Shown here piece after piece: positions 1 through 8,021 of a stretch of 64,000 nucleotides of DNA (positions are counted from its first letter, which is position 1; the number at the start of each line of letters is the position of its first letter). The position numbers were made by a program, and so were the translations under genes. Source of the DNA: Pseudomonadota bacterium (GTDB lineage Bacteria > Pseudomonadota > Alphaproteobacteria > Rhodobacterales > Rhodobacteraceae); contig JAIUPC010000002.1 of NCBI GenBank assembly GCA_020161655.1, positions 1 to 64,000 of the forward strand, in the 5' to 3' direction. The notes under the pieces were generated by a model. The model was not told the DNA's origin. It was given only the letters and a program-made list of their open reading frames with translations, and made no database searches.

Positions 1-513
1 CACCGGCGCGAAGATGTCCGGCATCAGATAGGCCACGTAGAACGGCAGCGACCCCAGCGACGCGATCAGGACGCACCAGAAGGTCAGCCGCGCCGCGTCG
101 GGGTGAACCGGCAGGTCGCGCATCACGATCGAGAAGGCGAAGATGAGCGTGCCCACCGCCACGACCGCGTTCATCAGGGCGATGGTCTCGACGCTGCCCA
201 CCAGGAGCGAGAGCGCGGTCAGGAGCGAGTAGACCATCGCCCGCGAACCATCCAATGACCGCTCTCCGCCCGGCTGCACCAGAGCCGGCACTTCAGGATC
301 GGGCGCTGGTTCCGGCAGCGCCAGATCCTCGCCGAAACCCAGGGTCTGGACCACCGCGACCCCGCGTTTGATGTAGTGCGCGCTGTCGGTATAGGTCAGT
401 AGCCCGCCATTCGCGACGAAGACCCAGAGCGTCGTCGCAATGGCCATGAGGATCAGCGCGATCAGACCGCGTGACTGGCCACTATGCGGAGCTTGCAATG
501 ACCGGGTCTCCAT
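1..513 (-). CDS. Multi-pass membrane protein, 5' part only (runs off the left edge)
   Basis: An open frame of 171 codons starts at the ATG at 513 and continues without a stop to base 1. The first 16 residues are polar. A hydrophobic helix follows (about residues 17-39), then a polar loop with a Tyr/His-rich stretch and several Pro/Glu residues (about 45-85), then at least two more hydrophobic segments (about 90-125 and 145-165). The polar loop after the first helix, together with the divergent glycosyltransferase, is compatible with a GT-C type glycosyltransferase or another polysaccharide-export membrane protein. That is inference only, because the diagnostic part is outside the window. I do not recognise the family with certainty. 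Confidence 0.6.
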   Translation of the reverse strand, partial: METRSLQAPHSGQSRGLIALILMAIATTLWVFVANGGLLTYTDSAHYIKRGVAVVQTLGFGEDLALPEPAPDPEVPALVQPGGERSLDGSRAMVYSLLTALSLLVGSVETIALMNAVVAVGTLIFAFSIVMRDLPVHPDAARLTFWCVLIASLGSLPFYVAYLMPDIFAPV

Positions 514-1063
514 TCACCTCGACCCATGGATCAGCGGCATCGCGTCGGTCGCTGCCCGCATCCGCACCCGTAACCCGAAGAATGCGGAAACCGTGCGCTG
601 CACGGAAAGTCCTAGTCTCCGACTTGTCGCCGGACAAGCAGCGAATTCTCGCCAATTGCGGCCATTGTCGCATTCTCGCGAATCTTGCCTTTCGCGAACC
701 ATCATCGCAAAGTCCCCGCAGGCGCGGGAGGCAACGTCAAGGTCGTGGGAAAATGCCTGTGTTTCCAACAATGTCTCCGGCGTCCTGGCCCGATTTTCGG
801 AGCACAGACAGAATAGGCGTGACGTTGGCAAGAGAGGGTAGCGGCCGCGAAAACTCCCGTCAACGCGCCCCGTTCATCGTCATGGCTTTGATCGACGGCG
901 CACGCGCAGCCGCCGTTGCCTCAATATCGTTTGTCTTTCAGGCTGAACCTGTGTTCGATAATGTGTACTAACATCAGGTGACAGATATTCGTAATCCGTT
1001 CCCCATAGTCTCATGCGTGTGTCCGTCGGTGAAGAGGGTGCAAGTTTCGGCACGTGGCTGGCA
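514..1063. other. Gene-free spacer between divergent genes
   Basis: About 550 bases separate the membrane-protein start at 513 from the glycosyltransferase start. Open frames here on both strands are short, Arg/Ser-rich and lack ribosome binding sites, so I treat them as chance. Promoters for the two divergent genes presumably lie here, but I see no convincing -35/-10 pair and no RNA gene. Confidence 0.5.
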
Positions 1064-2335
1064 ATGAAGCCGTTGCGCTTCCTGTTCTTCACGACGTTTT
1101 ACCCGCCTTATTCCTTTGGCGGTGACGGCATCAGTGTGCGTCGCATGGCGCGGGCGCTCGTCGCGCGCGGTCACGAGGTGACGGTGGTTCACGATCAGGA
1201 TGCCTATGTGTCGCTTGCCAAGTCCGCCCCCGGCAATGTTGAACCCGAAGCAGATGGCGTCCGTACCGTTGCGCTGAAGAGCCGCCTCGGGATCCTGTCG
1301 AACCTTCTGGTCCATCAGACCGGACGGGCAGTGGTACATGGCCTGGAACTGGCGTCTCTCGTCCGTGACATCAAGCCGGACGTGATCTGGCACAACAACG
1401 TTTCACTCATGGGAGCACCGGGAATCCTCGACCTTGAGGCCCCGCTCCGGATCTATGAGGCGCACGAGCACTGGCTCGTGTGTCCGATGCATGTGCTCTG
1501 GCGCCACGGTCGCGAACTCTGCGAGTCGAAGCAATGCCTGCGCTGCACCATCGCCCACCGGCGGCCACCGCAGCTCTGGCGCTATACGGGCCTGCTTCAT
1601 CGCAAGCTTGCCGGGATGGACCTCATCATCGCGAAAAGCGAGTTCAGCCGACGCAGGCACCGCGACTACGGGCTGCCGTTCGACATGGAGGTTTTACCGC
1701 TCTTCCTGCCGCCATTGACGGCGGCGGAACAACCGGACCTGGACGCCGCGCCGGTTCATCCGCGGCCATACTTCCTCTTCGTTGGCAGGGTCGAAAGGAT
1801 CAAGGGCGTTCAGGATCTGATCCGGGCGATCATCCGTCGCAACAGCGCCGATCTGTTGATCGTGGGGACCGGGAATCATGTCGATGAACTGAAGGCCCAG
1901 GCCGCCGGCCATCCGGGGGTACGATTCCTTGGGCATGTCGCGCAGGAGGACCTCGCGCGCTATTACGTCGGCGCACTCGCCTGCGTCGTGCCCTCGATCG
2001 TGTACGAGACGTTCGGTTCGATCCTGATCGAAAGCTTCCGCATGGGAACGCCCGTAATCGCACGCCGCCTGGGCCCGTTTCCGGAACTCATCGAAGCCTC
2101 TGGGGCGGGGCTGCTATTCGAGACCGATGACGAACTCGTATCGGCCATGGCTGTGTTGCAGGACGATCCCGAGCGGCGCGCAGCATTTTCCGGCGCGGCT
2201 CTCTCTGCGTTTGACGTGCATTGGCGCGAGGACCGGGTGATCGCCCGCTACGGTGCGGCTCTCGGCGCGGCGGCGCGGCGCAAGGGCAACCCCGACCTCG
2301 CGGAGAGGTTCGAAGCCTCGCTTTGCACCCCGTGA
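1064..2335 (+). CDS. GT4-family glycosyltransferase (GT-B fold)
   Basis: A 423-residue protein of the usual size for GT4 enzymes. The N-terminus has the acceptor-domain pattern of a short strand followed by a glycine-rich loop (YSFGGDG near residue 15) and a helix (MARALVARGHEV). A cysteine cluster in the middle (around residues 140-165) is common in GT4 proteins of surface-polysaccharide pathways. The C-terminal half has the donor-domain start FVGRVERIKG and the E-x7-E signature (ETFGSILIE), whose glutamates bind the nucleotide-sugar. The start at 1064 puts MKPLRFLFF at the N-terminus, as in relatives. An in-frame ATG at 1013 would add 17 residues of no obvious family character, and neither start has a strong Shine-Dalgarno. 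It probably transfers a sugar during exopolysaccharide or capsule synthesis; the substrate is unknown. Confidence 0.85.
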   Translation: MKPLRFLFFTTFYPPYSFGGDGISVRRMARALVARGHEVTVVHDQDAYVSLAKSAPGNVEPEADGVRTVALKSRLGILSNLLVHQTGRAVVHGLELASLVRDIKPDVIWHNNVSLMGAPGILDLEAPLRIYEAHEHWLVCPMHVLWRHGRELCESKQCLRCTIAHRRPPQLWRYTGLLHRKLAGMDLIIAKSEFSRRRHRDYGLPFDMEVLPLFLPPLTAAEQPDLDAAPVHPRPYFLFVGRVERIKGVQDLIRAIIRRNSADLLIVGTGNHVDELKAQAAGHPGVRFLGHVAQEDLARYYVGALACVVPSIVYETFGSILIESFRMGTPVIARRLGPFPELIEASGAGLLFETDDELVSAMAVLQDDPERRAAFSGAALSAFDVHWREDRVIARYGAALGAAARRKGNPDLAERFEASLCTP

Positions 2336-2927
2336 TGCACCCGCACATCAACCCCGCCGAGAAGCCCGTCAGGCGTTTCGTTCGCATGCCCGTCCCGCTC
2401 GTCCGCCGCAAGCAGATAACCGCGGACAGCTTCGGAGTGGCTTGCTTCACGGTCCTCGCCGACGATTGGAAGAGTGGCAGTGAACGAGGGCGCCGAAGCG
2501 ATCCCTGACAGGGCCTGCCACAGCGCGGCCGGCAGGACGGAACTCCTGATCGTGCTCAGGACTCCTTTCGAGACGGCGAAATGGAGCAGCCAACGGGCAG
2601 CGGGAAGGCCGGCAAATGGACGATCATTCAGCGGCACGCCCGGCGGCGGCCAGAGCTTCAGCCTGTCGTGCTTCCAGCGCTGGAGTACCACGAGCACAAG
2701 CTCCCGGTTCGCGCAGGGTTTCTGCGACCAGTTCCTTGATCCGGTCCTCGGGTTTGTGCTGCGCCACGGATAAGCGATATGCGAAAGCCATCGCAGCGGC
2801 TGGCAGAACCGAAGCGGAGCTCATGGGAAGAACTCAGGATAACGGATGAGGAGTTTCTGGCGGTCTGCTCCCTCCAGCCGCTGAATCGGCAGCGGTGTTC
2901 TGCAGACCTTCGAGCGTTCACGTGGTT
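2336..2927. other. Gene-poor spacer, possibly with coding debris
   Basis: Nearly 600 bases lie between the glycosyltransferase and the convergent cytochrome. A minus-strand frame from 2824 to 2624 (66 residues) contains an amphipathic stretch (PEDRIKELVAETLREPG) that looks protein-like but has no ribosome binding site. Another minus frame (2697 to 2248) runs back into the glycosyltransferase. I cannot support either as a gene. A decayed gene at the island edge is possible. Confidence 0.35.
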
Positions 2928-3404
2928 TCATGGCGCGCCGCGTTCCAATCGACCGCGTTCAGCCTGTGCCGCGCGAATTCGGTCCGGCCAGGTTGATCGG
3001 ATGTAGTCCAGAACGGCTTCGATGTCGTTTTCGGTCAGCTCATCTCCAAATCCGGGCATACCGGAGGAGAAGGCGACGCCCATGCTGTCCAGTACTGCCT
3101 GGCCGCCTCGGCGGATGTAGTCCGTCAGCATCTCGTCCCCGTGGTGCCAGGTATGGCCGGTTTCGTTGTGTGGCGGGGCCGGATAGGTGCCGTCCTCGTT
3201 CCCCGACTGCCAGTTCGGCTGCCCCTCCAGATTGGCGCCGTGGCAGGATGCGCATCTTGCCTCGTAGATCGCACGTCCGCTTTCGATGTCCGGCGCGCCA
3301 TGAAAGAAGGCCTGGGCGGGCAAGGCCAGCATCATGACGGTGGCCGAAGGCAGCAGGGCCGTCAGGCGGAGCGGGCAAGTCTTCCGGTGAAGGTGATGCA
3401 TCAT
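2928..3404 (-). CDS. Secreted class I c-type cytochrome (monoheme)
   Basis: 158 residues with a Sec signal peptide (positive start, hydrophobic core, AQA cleavage region near residue 32). One heme motif, CASCH, sits near residue 51, and a candidate distal Met lies in the segment SSGMPGFGDELTENDI, a layout typical of small periplasmic cytochrome c. Between them is a His-rich stretch (HNETGHTWHHGDEM) that could add metal ligands. The start codon overlaps the stop of the upstream gene (ATGA at 3401-3404), so the two are probably co-translated. It lies at the downstream end of the minus-strand run of copper/cytochrome genes. Its likely role is periplasmic electron transfer, perhaps to an oxidase or metal oxidase; its partner is not visible. 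Confidence 0.85.
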   Translation of the reverse strand: MMHHLHRKTCPLRLTALLPSATVMMLALPAQAFFHGAPDIESGRAIYEARCASCHGANLEGQPNWQSGNEDGTYPAPPHNETGHTWHHGDEMLTDYIRRGGQAVLDSMGVAFSSGMPGFGDELTENDIEAVLDYIRSTWPDRIRAAQAERGRLERGAP

Positions 3405-4132
3405 GTGCGGTTCGCCGCAGGTGTCGCGCCGTCCGGCGGCCGGATTCGTTCAGACAACAGTGCGACATTCTGCCCGCCGCGCCCGTTTTGCAATGCAGGA
3501 TAGGCGTCGTGGGACGGCAGGCCGAGGTGCCGAGCGAAAGGCAGGATGTCTCGGTCGGTCGGCGAAACAAGTGCGAAGCCCTCGCCAGTATGGGCGCTGC
3601 TCTTGTTGCCGATAAGCCATCCCTGCCCGTGCTGTTCCTGTTTCCAAGCACAGGACCGGTCGTTGCATTGGGTTATTCCAGGCAGCGGCAGATCGTGTTT
3701 CTGGTCAAGTCCCTGCCGTTCGTTCATGGCGAAGAAGCCATCTGTGCCGATCCGCTGTGCGACCTCGAAGTAATGGACGTCGGCGTCCACAGTGTTTACT
3801 CGGCCCTGCCTGCCTTGCTTCCGCCGATGGAACCTGCGGCCAGAAACCTGAACGAAGCCGCTGCCGGAGACCGTTTCGGTCGAGTCCGGGAGGCTGCTCG
3901 GAACAGAGGCCGGAAGTTCGCCGCTGGTCACGTCCATCCCTATCGCCGCCGCATGAGTCGCACCGCCAGGACATTTTGGGACCGGAACGTCGTATTTCTC
4001 GACATCGCTTGCGCGCATCTGCCACATCCACGTGCCAGGGATGTCCAGAAGCCTACTCATCGACCCCAAGTTGAGATGTCCTTCACATCTCCTTCTTTCC
4101 AGCCCAAGCAAGTTGCTGTCAGACCGGCGCAA
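3401..4132 (-). CDS. Hypothetical protein, 243 residues, coding status uncertain
   Basis: A minus-strand frame whose stop overlaps the cytochrome start as ATGA, which argues for a real translated gene. The sequence is polar, with no signal peptide or membrane segment. I recognise no domain. An internal start at 4060 (MSRLLDIPG) is a reasonable alternative. A plus-strand frame (3488-4165) overlaps most of it and is equally unrecognised. Codon third positions are less GC-biased here than in neighbours, so the stretch may be foreign or decayed. No function is proposed. Confidence 0.35.
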   Translation of the reverse strand: MRRSDSNLLGLERRRCEGHLNLGSMSRLLDIPGTWMWQMRASDVEKYDVPVPKCPGGATHAAAIGMDVTSGELPASVPSSLPDSTETVSGSGFVQVSGRRFHRRKQGRQGRVNTVDADVHYFEVAQRIGTDGFFAMNERQGLDQKHDLPLPGITQCNDRSCAWKQEQHGQGWLIGNKSSAHTGEGFALVSPTDRDILPFARHLGLPSHDAYPALQNGRGGQNVALLSERIRPPDGATPAANRT

Positions 4133-4204
4133 GGGACCCGCCTTTCCGTGCCAACCCGCACGTGATCGAGGGTCCGTTCACCCACGACGGATCTGAATTC
4201 GTTG

Positions 4205-4696
4205 TCATTGCAGCCCCTCCTTTGGGTCGATGATCCCGGCCTGCACATCAATTCCGACGTTCTGGAAGTCGCGAAAAGCGCGCCAGGCGTGGCAGGCGGC
4301 GAAACCCATCACGATGACCCCGACCGCCGCGAGGACGGGTCGGATCGGGTCGAACCAGGCAAGCAAGGCCGGGCCGCCGAAGATCAACATCAGGATCTTG
4401 TTGCAGGTCGGGCAAGCGATCCCGAGAAAGCTCGCGATGCCGCCCGCCCCGGAAGCACGCAGCCTGCACCGGGGAACCCAGAGCGCGGCCGTTACCCCGG
4501 CGAGCAGCGCCGTCAGGAGTGTCGCGCCGAACTCCCAAGGGCCGACCGGGGTCATTCGGACAAACAAGGGGTTCGCCCACACCGCCGTCACCGTGCCAAG
4601 GACTGAAAACAACACAATGCCGACGACCGTCCCGCGCAGCCCCCTGCGAAGGGCGTCCTCGTGCCTTGCCTGATCTGCCGCCGTGTTACTCGACAT
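4205..4696 (-). CDS. Membrane protein with a CPTCNK motif
   Basis: 163 residues starting at MSSNTAADQ, an ATG that overlaps the last 11 bases of the upstream YtkA-like gene. A cytoplasmic N-terminus is followed by about four hydrophobic segments (around residues 24-45, 57-75, 85-105 and 110-135). The motif CPTCNK falls at the start of a helix near residue 95. It recalls the CPxC-type metal or redox pairs of small membrane proteins, but I do not recognise the family. Position inside a run of cytochrome and copper genes suggests a role in metal or redox handling at the inner membrane. That is inference from context. Confidence 0.7.
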   Translation of the reverse strand: MSSNTAADQARHEDALRRGLRGTVVGIVLFSVLGTVTAVWANPLFVRMTPVGPWEFGATLLTALLAGVTAALWVPRCRLRASGAGGIASFLGIACPTCNKILMLIFGGPALLAWFDPIRPVLAAVGVIVMGFAACHAWRAFRDFQNVGIDVQAGIIDPKEGLQ

Positions 4697-5114
4697 CGAA
4701 CTCCATCTCCACGAAATCCTCGCCGAAGCCGACATTGACGACCCAGCGACCAGCCATCGGCAACTTGAAATTGGCCCGCCAGATGCCGGACCCGATCAAT
4801 TGAAGAGGAGGATCGAACCCGTCCATGTGCATGCCGACCATCGCGAAGTTGACGTCCGGGCGCATGGCGGCCATCTCGACCGCATCTGCGTTGGGACTGA
4901 ACTGGATCTCAAGCCGAACATCCTGGTTTCCAATTGCGAAGATCTGGGCGTCCAAACGGCCATCCGACAGAGTATCGGAAACCGATGCGGTTGGCGCCGC
5001 ACCCGCAGCGGATGTTTGCACCGACACCGGAGGCCGGAGTGCCGCCCACATGAATGTACCGACGAACATGAGGACTCCGATGGCCAAAGCGATGGCCAAA
5101 GCTCTAGTTTTCAC
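4686..5114 (-). CDS. Membrane-anchored YtkA/FixH-like domain protein
   Basis: 142 residues with a GTG start at 5114. One N-terminal transmembrane anchor (about residues 5-27) precedes a periplasmic beta-sandwich-like domain. The ending, with WRANFKLPMAGRW followed by an alternating strand (VNVGFGEDFVEMEFDVE), fits the YtkA-like family. FixH proteins share this architecture. The segment VGMHMDGFD offers Met and His residues that could bind copper. It starts just after the broken cytochrome and overlaps the next gene by 11 bases, so it belongs to the same transcript. The probable role is an accessory to periplasmic metal or heme-protein handling. The family call is moderate and the function inferred. 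Confidence 0.65.
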   Translation of the reverse strand: MKTRALAIALAIGVLMFVGTFMWAALRPPVSVQTSAAGAAPTASVSDTLSDGRLDAQIFAIGNQDVRLEIQFSPNADAVEMAAMRPDVNFAMVGMHMDGFDPPLQLIGSGIWRANFKLPMAGRWVVNVGFGEDFVEMEFDVE

Positions 5115-5117
5115 TTG

Positions 5118-6087
5118 TCATATCCATCTGCGAATGATCCATGCCACCATCCGTGTGTCGGTCGGGGGAAGAGTTGGCGTCGGGATGGCGCCCCTGCCTT
5201 CGGGGTCGAGCAGGTAGGTTGCGATGGCCGCGCGGTCGACGTCGGTCAGGTATGATGTGCCCTGGGCCACGACCTCGGCCATGCTGCCGCCGAAGGCGTC
5301 CCCGTTGGGCAGCAGCCCCGACTGGAGCGCATAGGTCAGGCTCGCGACTGTCCACCCCCGTCCGATCAGTTCGGCCGCCAGGATCGAAGGCGCCTTGCTG
5401 CCGCCCGGAAGGCTGTCGTTTCCGGCAAGCCGGGCGGCTTCGTCCAGTCCGCCGCCAAGCGTGCGGCCGGTGTGGCAGGCCGCACAATGCGCCGCGCCTT
5501 CAACCAGCAGGCGCCCGCGGTTCCAGGGTGACGATGTGCCCATGAGCGCATCGGTATCCGGCGCGTCGAGGTAGGCGGCGCGCCAGAGCTTCAGCCCCGA
5601 GCGGAAGCTGAAGGGAAACCCCACGTCGTGCTCAGGGGCTTTTTCTGCGACCGGCGGAACGGTGCGAAACGCCTCCCACAGATCGGCGATGTCCTGGTCG
5701 GTGAAGCCTGCATAGAACGAATAAGTGAAAACCGGGTGGTAGGGTTCACCCTCTGGCGAGACCCCTTGGCGAACAGCTTTGGCAAAGTCCTCGATGGTCC
5801 ATCCCCCGATCCCGGCGACGGAATGCGGGGTGATGTTCGGGGGAACAAAGGTTCCGAAAGGTGTGTCGAGCGGCGCACCCCCCCGCCAAGGCAGGCCCCT
5901 CAGCGGTCGCATTGGAGTGGCTGGACACGCAGCCACTTGCGCGGGCCAGATAGGCACCGCGTTCCACGTCGCCCGGCGGGAACGCGGCAGGTTCGGCCAC
6001 ACCGATGGGCCAGAGAGCCAGGACCCCGGCACCGAGGCCCGCCCCCAGGGCCGGGAAAACAACTGTGAAGCGGATCAGGCCTCGCAT
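5118..6087 (-). pseudogene. Di-domain c-type cytochrome, frameshifted and missing one heme cysteine
   Basis: The N-terminal half reads from the ATG at 6087 (signal anchor, then GAYLARASGC). The second half reads in another frame from about 5880 to 5118. The switch falls in a run of seven G (minus strand) near 5877-5884, and removing one G restores GPALAGGAPLDTPFG, the expected family sequence. The first heme motif reads CVSSH instead of CxxCH; a single A for T change turns the second cysteine codon TGC into AGC. The second domain keeps CAACH. Near the 3' end, a further one-base shift would give an ending with MDHSQMDM, a copper-type Met/His motif, stopping at 5104. Loss of a cofactor residue together with frameshifts points to a dead gene rather than a simple base-calling error. 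It starts 2 bases after the c'-like cytochrome stop. Confidence 0.8.
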
Positions 6088-6089
6088 CG

Positions 6090-6734
6090 TCAGGTCCGGC
6101 CCGCGCGGAACCGCGAGTGGCAGGACGAACAGGTGGCGCTGATCCGGGTGAAAAGATCGTTGGCCGCCAGCGTTGTCAGGTCGACCGCCAGCATTGCAGG
6201 GTTCGACGCGCCGCGCGCAACCGGGATCTCTGGGGTCTTGTCGCCATAACCCATCAACTCCGCCACCGTGAATCTGCGGTTCGCCTCTGGTTCGGGGGCC
6301 ATGGCCATGGCGGAATGATCCATCCCAGCCATGCCGCCGCGCGGCTGCGGCGCCGGCTCCAGACCGTTCGGAGCCGCCTCCGCAAACGCGTCGGCGTAAG
6401 TCTTCAACTCCTTGGCAAGGTCTGCGAAGTCCTGCCAGTCGGACCAGATTTCCGGCCTGGCATGGGTCACCCCCTCAAGGCTGCCTTCCGGGAACAACGA
6501 CAACATCGTCTCGCCCGCGTGGCCGGCAATGACGCCCGCGCCCTCCGAAACGGCGAAAGCGTCGTAGGGGACCGCGCCCTGCATCATCGGCGCCAGCACC
6601 GCCACCGTGTCCCGCATCGCCGTCATCCCGTTCATCCGTTCGAGGACCACTCCCATCGCCCCGTTATGTGCCAGCGCCACTGCCGCGACTGCGGAAGCGG
6701 CAAGCGCCAAAGCGCCCGTCCATTGTGGTTTCAT
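6090..6734 (-). CDS. c'-like (class II) monoheme cytochrome with Met/His-rich insertion
   Basis: 214 residues. The start at 6734 gives MKPQWTGALALAAS, a clear signal peptide, and AGGCAG lies just upstream. After the signal come helices typical of cytochrome c' (MTAMRDTVAVLAPMMQG, then IWSDWQDFADLAKEL). The single heme motif CSSCHSRFR sits close to the C-terminus, as class II cytochromes require. The protein is roughly 60-70 residues longer than ordinary cytochrome c'. The extra part (about residues 125-185) contains GMDHSAMAMAP, a copper-site-like motif. It is the first gene of the minus-strand cytochrome run. Role: a periplasmic heme protein, possibly binding copper or a small ligand; inferred. 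Confidence 0.8.
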   Translation of the reverse strand: MKPQWTGALALAASAVAAVALAHNGAMGVVLERMNGMTAMRDTVAVLAPMMQGAVPYDAFAVSEGAGVIAGHAGETMLSLFPEGSLEGVTHARPEIWSDWQDFADLAKELKTYADAFAEAAPNGLEPAPQPRGGMAGMDHSAMAMAPEPEANRRFTVAELMGYGDKTPEIPVARGASNPAMLAVDLTTLAANDLFTRISATCSSCHSRFRAGRT

Positions 6735-6900
6735 CTGCCTGACTGCCTTTGGTCGTTTTGGTTTATCCGTCGACGCAGCCCGCCAATCCGGCGGGTCGCG
6801 CGCTGCGCAATGGTCTGATGTCGGGCTGTAAAGAAATCGAACCTTCGAAAGCGCTGCGGACAGCACCAACGCGCCATCGGACGACTGTCCGGCCTGACCG

Positions 6901-7203
6901 TCAGGTCTGGGGTCGGGGGGGCGGCAGGGTAACGGACGGGCCGCCAAAACCATGTTGGGACCTTGTCAGGTCCGGCCGCAGAACAATTGCGATTGACAGG
7001 GACAGTGCCGTGACCGGCCCCTCAGGCAAAACGAATGCAGTGCAGGCGAGGCTTGTGTGGCACGCGGGCGCGGGCGCTTTCTTTTGCGCGGCGTCGCTCG
7101 CGACCTCAATCGACATGCCCGGTCGATGATTTTCAACCGACCCGGCCTCTGCCGCCTGTCCGAGGATCAAACCTAGCGCCAGTACCATGGACAGAAGCCA
7201 CAT
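6901..7203 (-). CDS. Small secreted protein with a Cys pair and a C-terminal PPPR tail
   Basis: 100 residues from the ATG at 7203 (MWLLSMVLALGLILGQ), a good Sec signal. An in-frame ATG at 7275 would add 24 residues; neither start has a strong ribosome binding site. The mature part contains ACHTSLAC and ends with GGPSVTLPPPRPQT. It resembles in size, layout and tail the plus-strand protein at 8022-8324 (Cys pair, then a C-terminal VTPPPR). It follows the broken L,D-transpeptidase on the same strand by 76 bases. I do not recognise a named family. A periplasmic, perhaps thiol- or copper-related role is suggested only by context. Confidence 0.55.
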   Translation of the reverse strand: MWLLSMVLALGLILGQAAEAGSVENHRPGMSIEVASDAAQKKAPAPACHTSLACTAFVLPEGPVTALSLSIAIVLRPDLTRSQHGFGGPSVTLPPPRPQT

Positions 7204-7279
7204 CGACACAACCCGAAACAACCCGCATGATAGCGGGTCATGGCGAGCGATTCCTGGGGTCGGCGACGGCTTCATCTGG

Positions 7280-7838
7280 CTAGATCAACTTGACCTGGGT
7301 CCCGACCGGGGTGCGGTCGAAGACCTCTTCGATATGTTCATTGAAGAGACCGATGCAGCCGTTGGACGAACGCCGACCGATCTTGCGCGTGTCGTGGCTA
7401 CCATGTCTCCGGTAACACTGCCACGAGAGATAAAGCGCGCGGGTGCCGAGGGGTTCGTGGGGCCACCGCCCGGCACGAACGTCGGCCATTCCGGGTTGCG
7501 CTCCCGCATCGACGGGGTCGGTGCCCAACTCGGGCTGAACTTTTTTCGACAACATCGGTATGGTCCTGGCGGGTCAGCTCGTCCGTCAGCGGGACGGAGG
7601 TCGGGTAGAGATACATCTGCCCATCGCTTGTCCAGTGCTGGAGGGTCTTGGCCGTAGTATCAGAGATGATGATCCCGACACCGAGAACGTCGAATTGATC
7701 CTGCCACTCAACGCTCAGGTATGCGGAGATGTTGCTGCGGACCGGGTCCTGACTGTCTTCCGACGCGATAACGGCACGACCGGTCACAGAAGGCGCAGCA
7801 AGTGCTCCGGCAACAAGATGGTGTAGACTGAATCGCAT
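7280..7838 (-). pseudogene. L,D-transpeptidase (YkuD), broken by two frameshifts
   Basis: Three frames read in order rebuild one protein similar to the intact L,D-transpeptidase at 58159-58770. From 7838, a signal peptide leads to LYPTSVPLTDELTRQ. A one-base loss in a run of A (minus strand, about 7541-7546) moves the reading to MRERNPEWPTFVPGGGPTNP. A second one-base loss near 7463 moves it to LGTRALYLSWQ and then RRSSNGCIGLFNEH, the catalytic SxxGC motif. The intact relative has LYPTSVPLTEDLTR, MRKRNPEWPEMVPGG, LGVRALYLSWQ and RRSSNGCIGLYNEQ in the same order. Both lesions sit in short homopolymers, so sequencing error is possible, but the adjacent genes also decay. It would have cross-linked peptidoglycan or attached lipoproteins in the periplasm. 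Confidence 0.85.
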
Positions 7839-7861
7839 GTCCTGCTCGCGCTCTTTCAGAA

Positions 7862-7892
7862 GGTCTCACTCCTTCCAGCGTGGGAAGGTCAA
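7862..7892 (-). promoter_or_regulatory. MerR/CueR-like operator-promoter upstream of the broken L,D-transpeptidase
   Basis: On the minus strand, TTGACC (7892-7887) is followed by a 19-base spacer containing the imperfect dyad CCTTCCCACGCTGGAAGG. The -35 and dyad resemble those of the copZ promoter in this window. The predicted -10 (GAGACC) is poor, so the promoter may be weak or eroded. It lies 24 bases upstream of the ATG at 7838. Confidence 0.45.
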
Positions 7893-8021
7893 ACGGCTTT
7901 GCATCGCGGCTGGGTCACAAACAGGTGAATGCGTGGCGCTTTCGCCGATCCTGCAACGAATTTCGCCAGTCACTCCGATGTGATCGCTCGGCATCGAGGT
8001 GCGGGATGCTATGCTGAAACG

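Noticed and set aside
514-971. Overlapping plus- and minus-strand frames of 60-166 residues
   Set aside because: Arg/Ser-rich, mutually overlapping, without start signals; judged to be chance frames in a promoter region.
2248-2697. Minus-strand frame of 149 residues behind the glycosyltransferase
   Set aside because: It runs into the glycosyltransferase gene, has no ribosome binding site, and no domain is recognisable.
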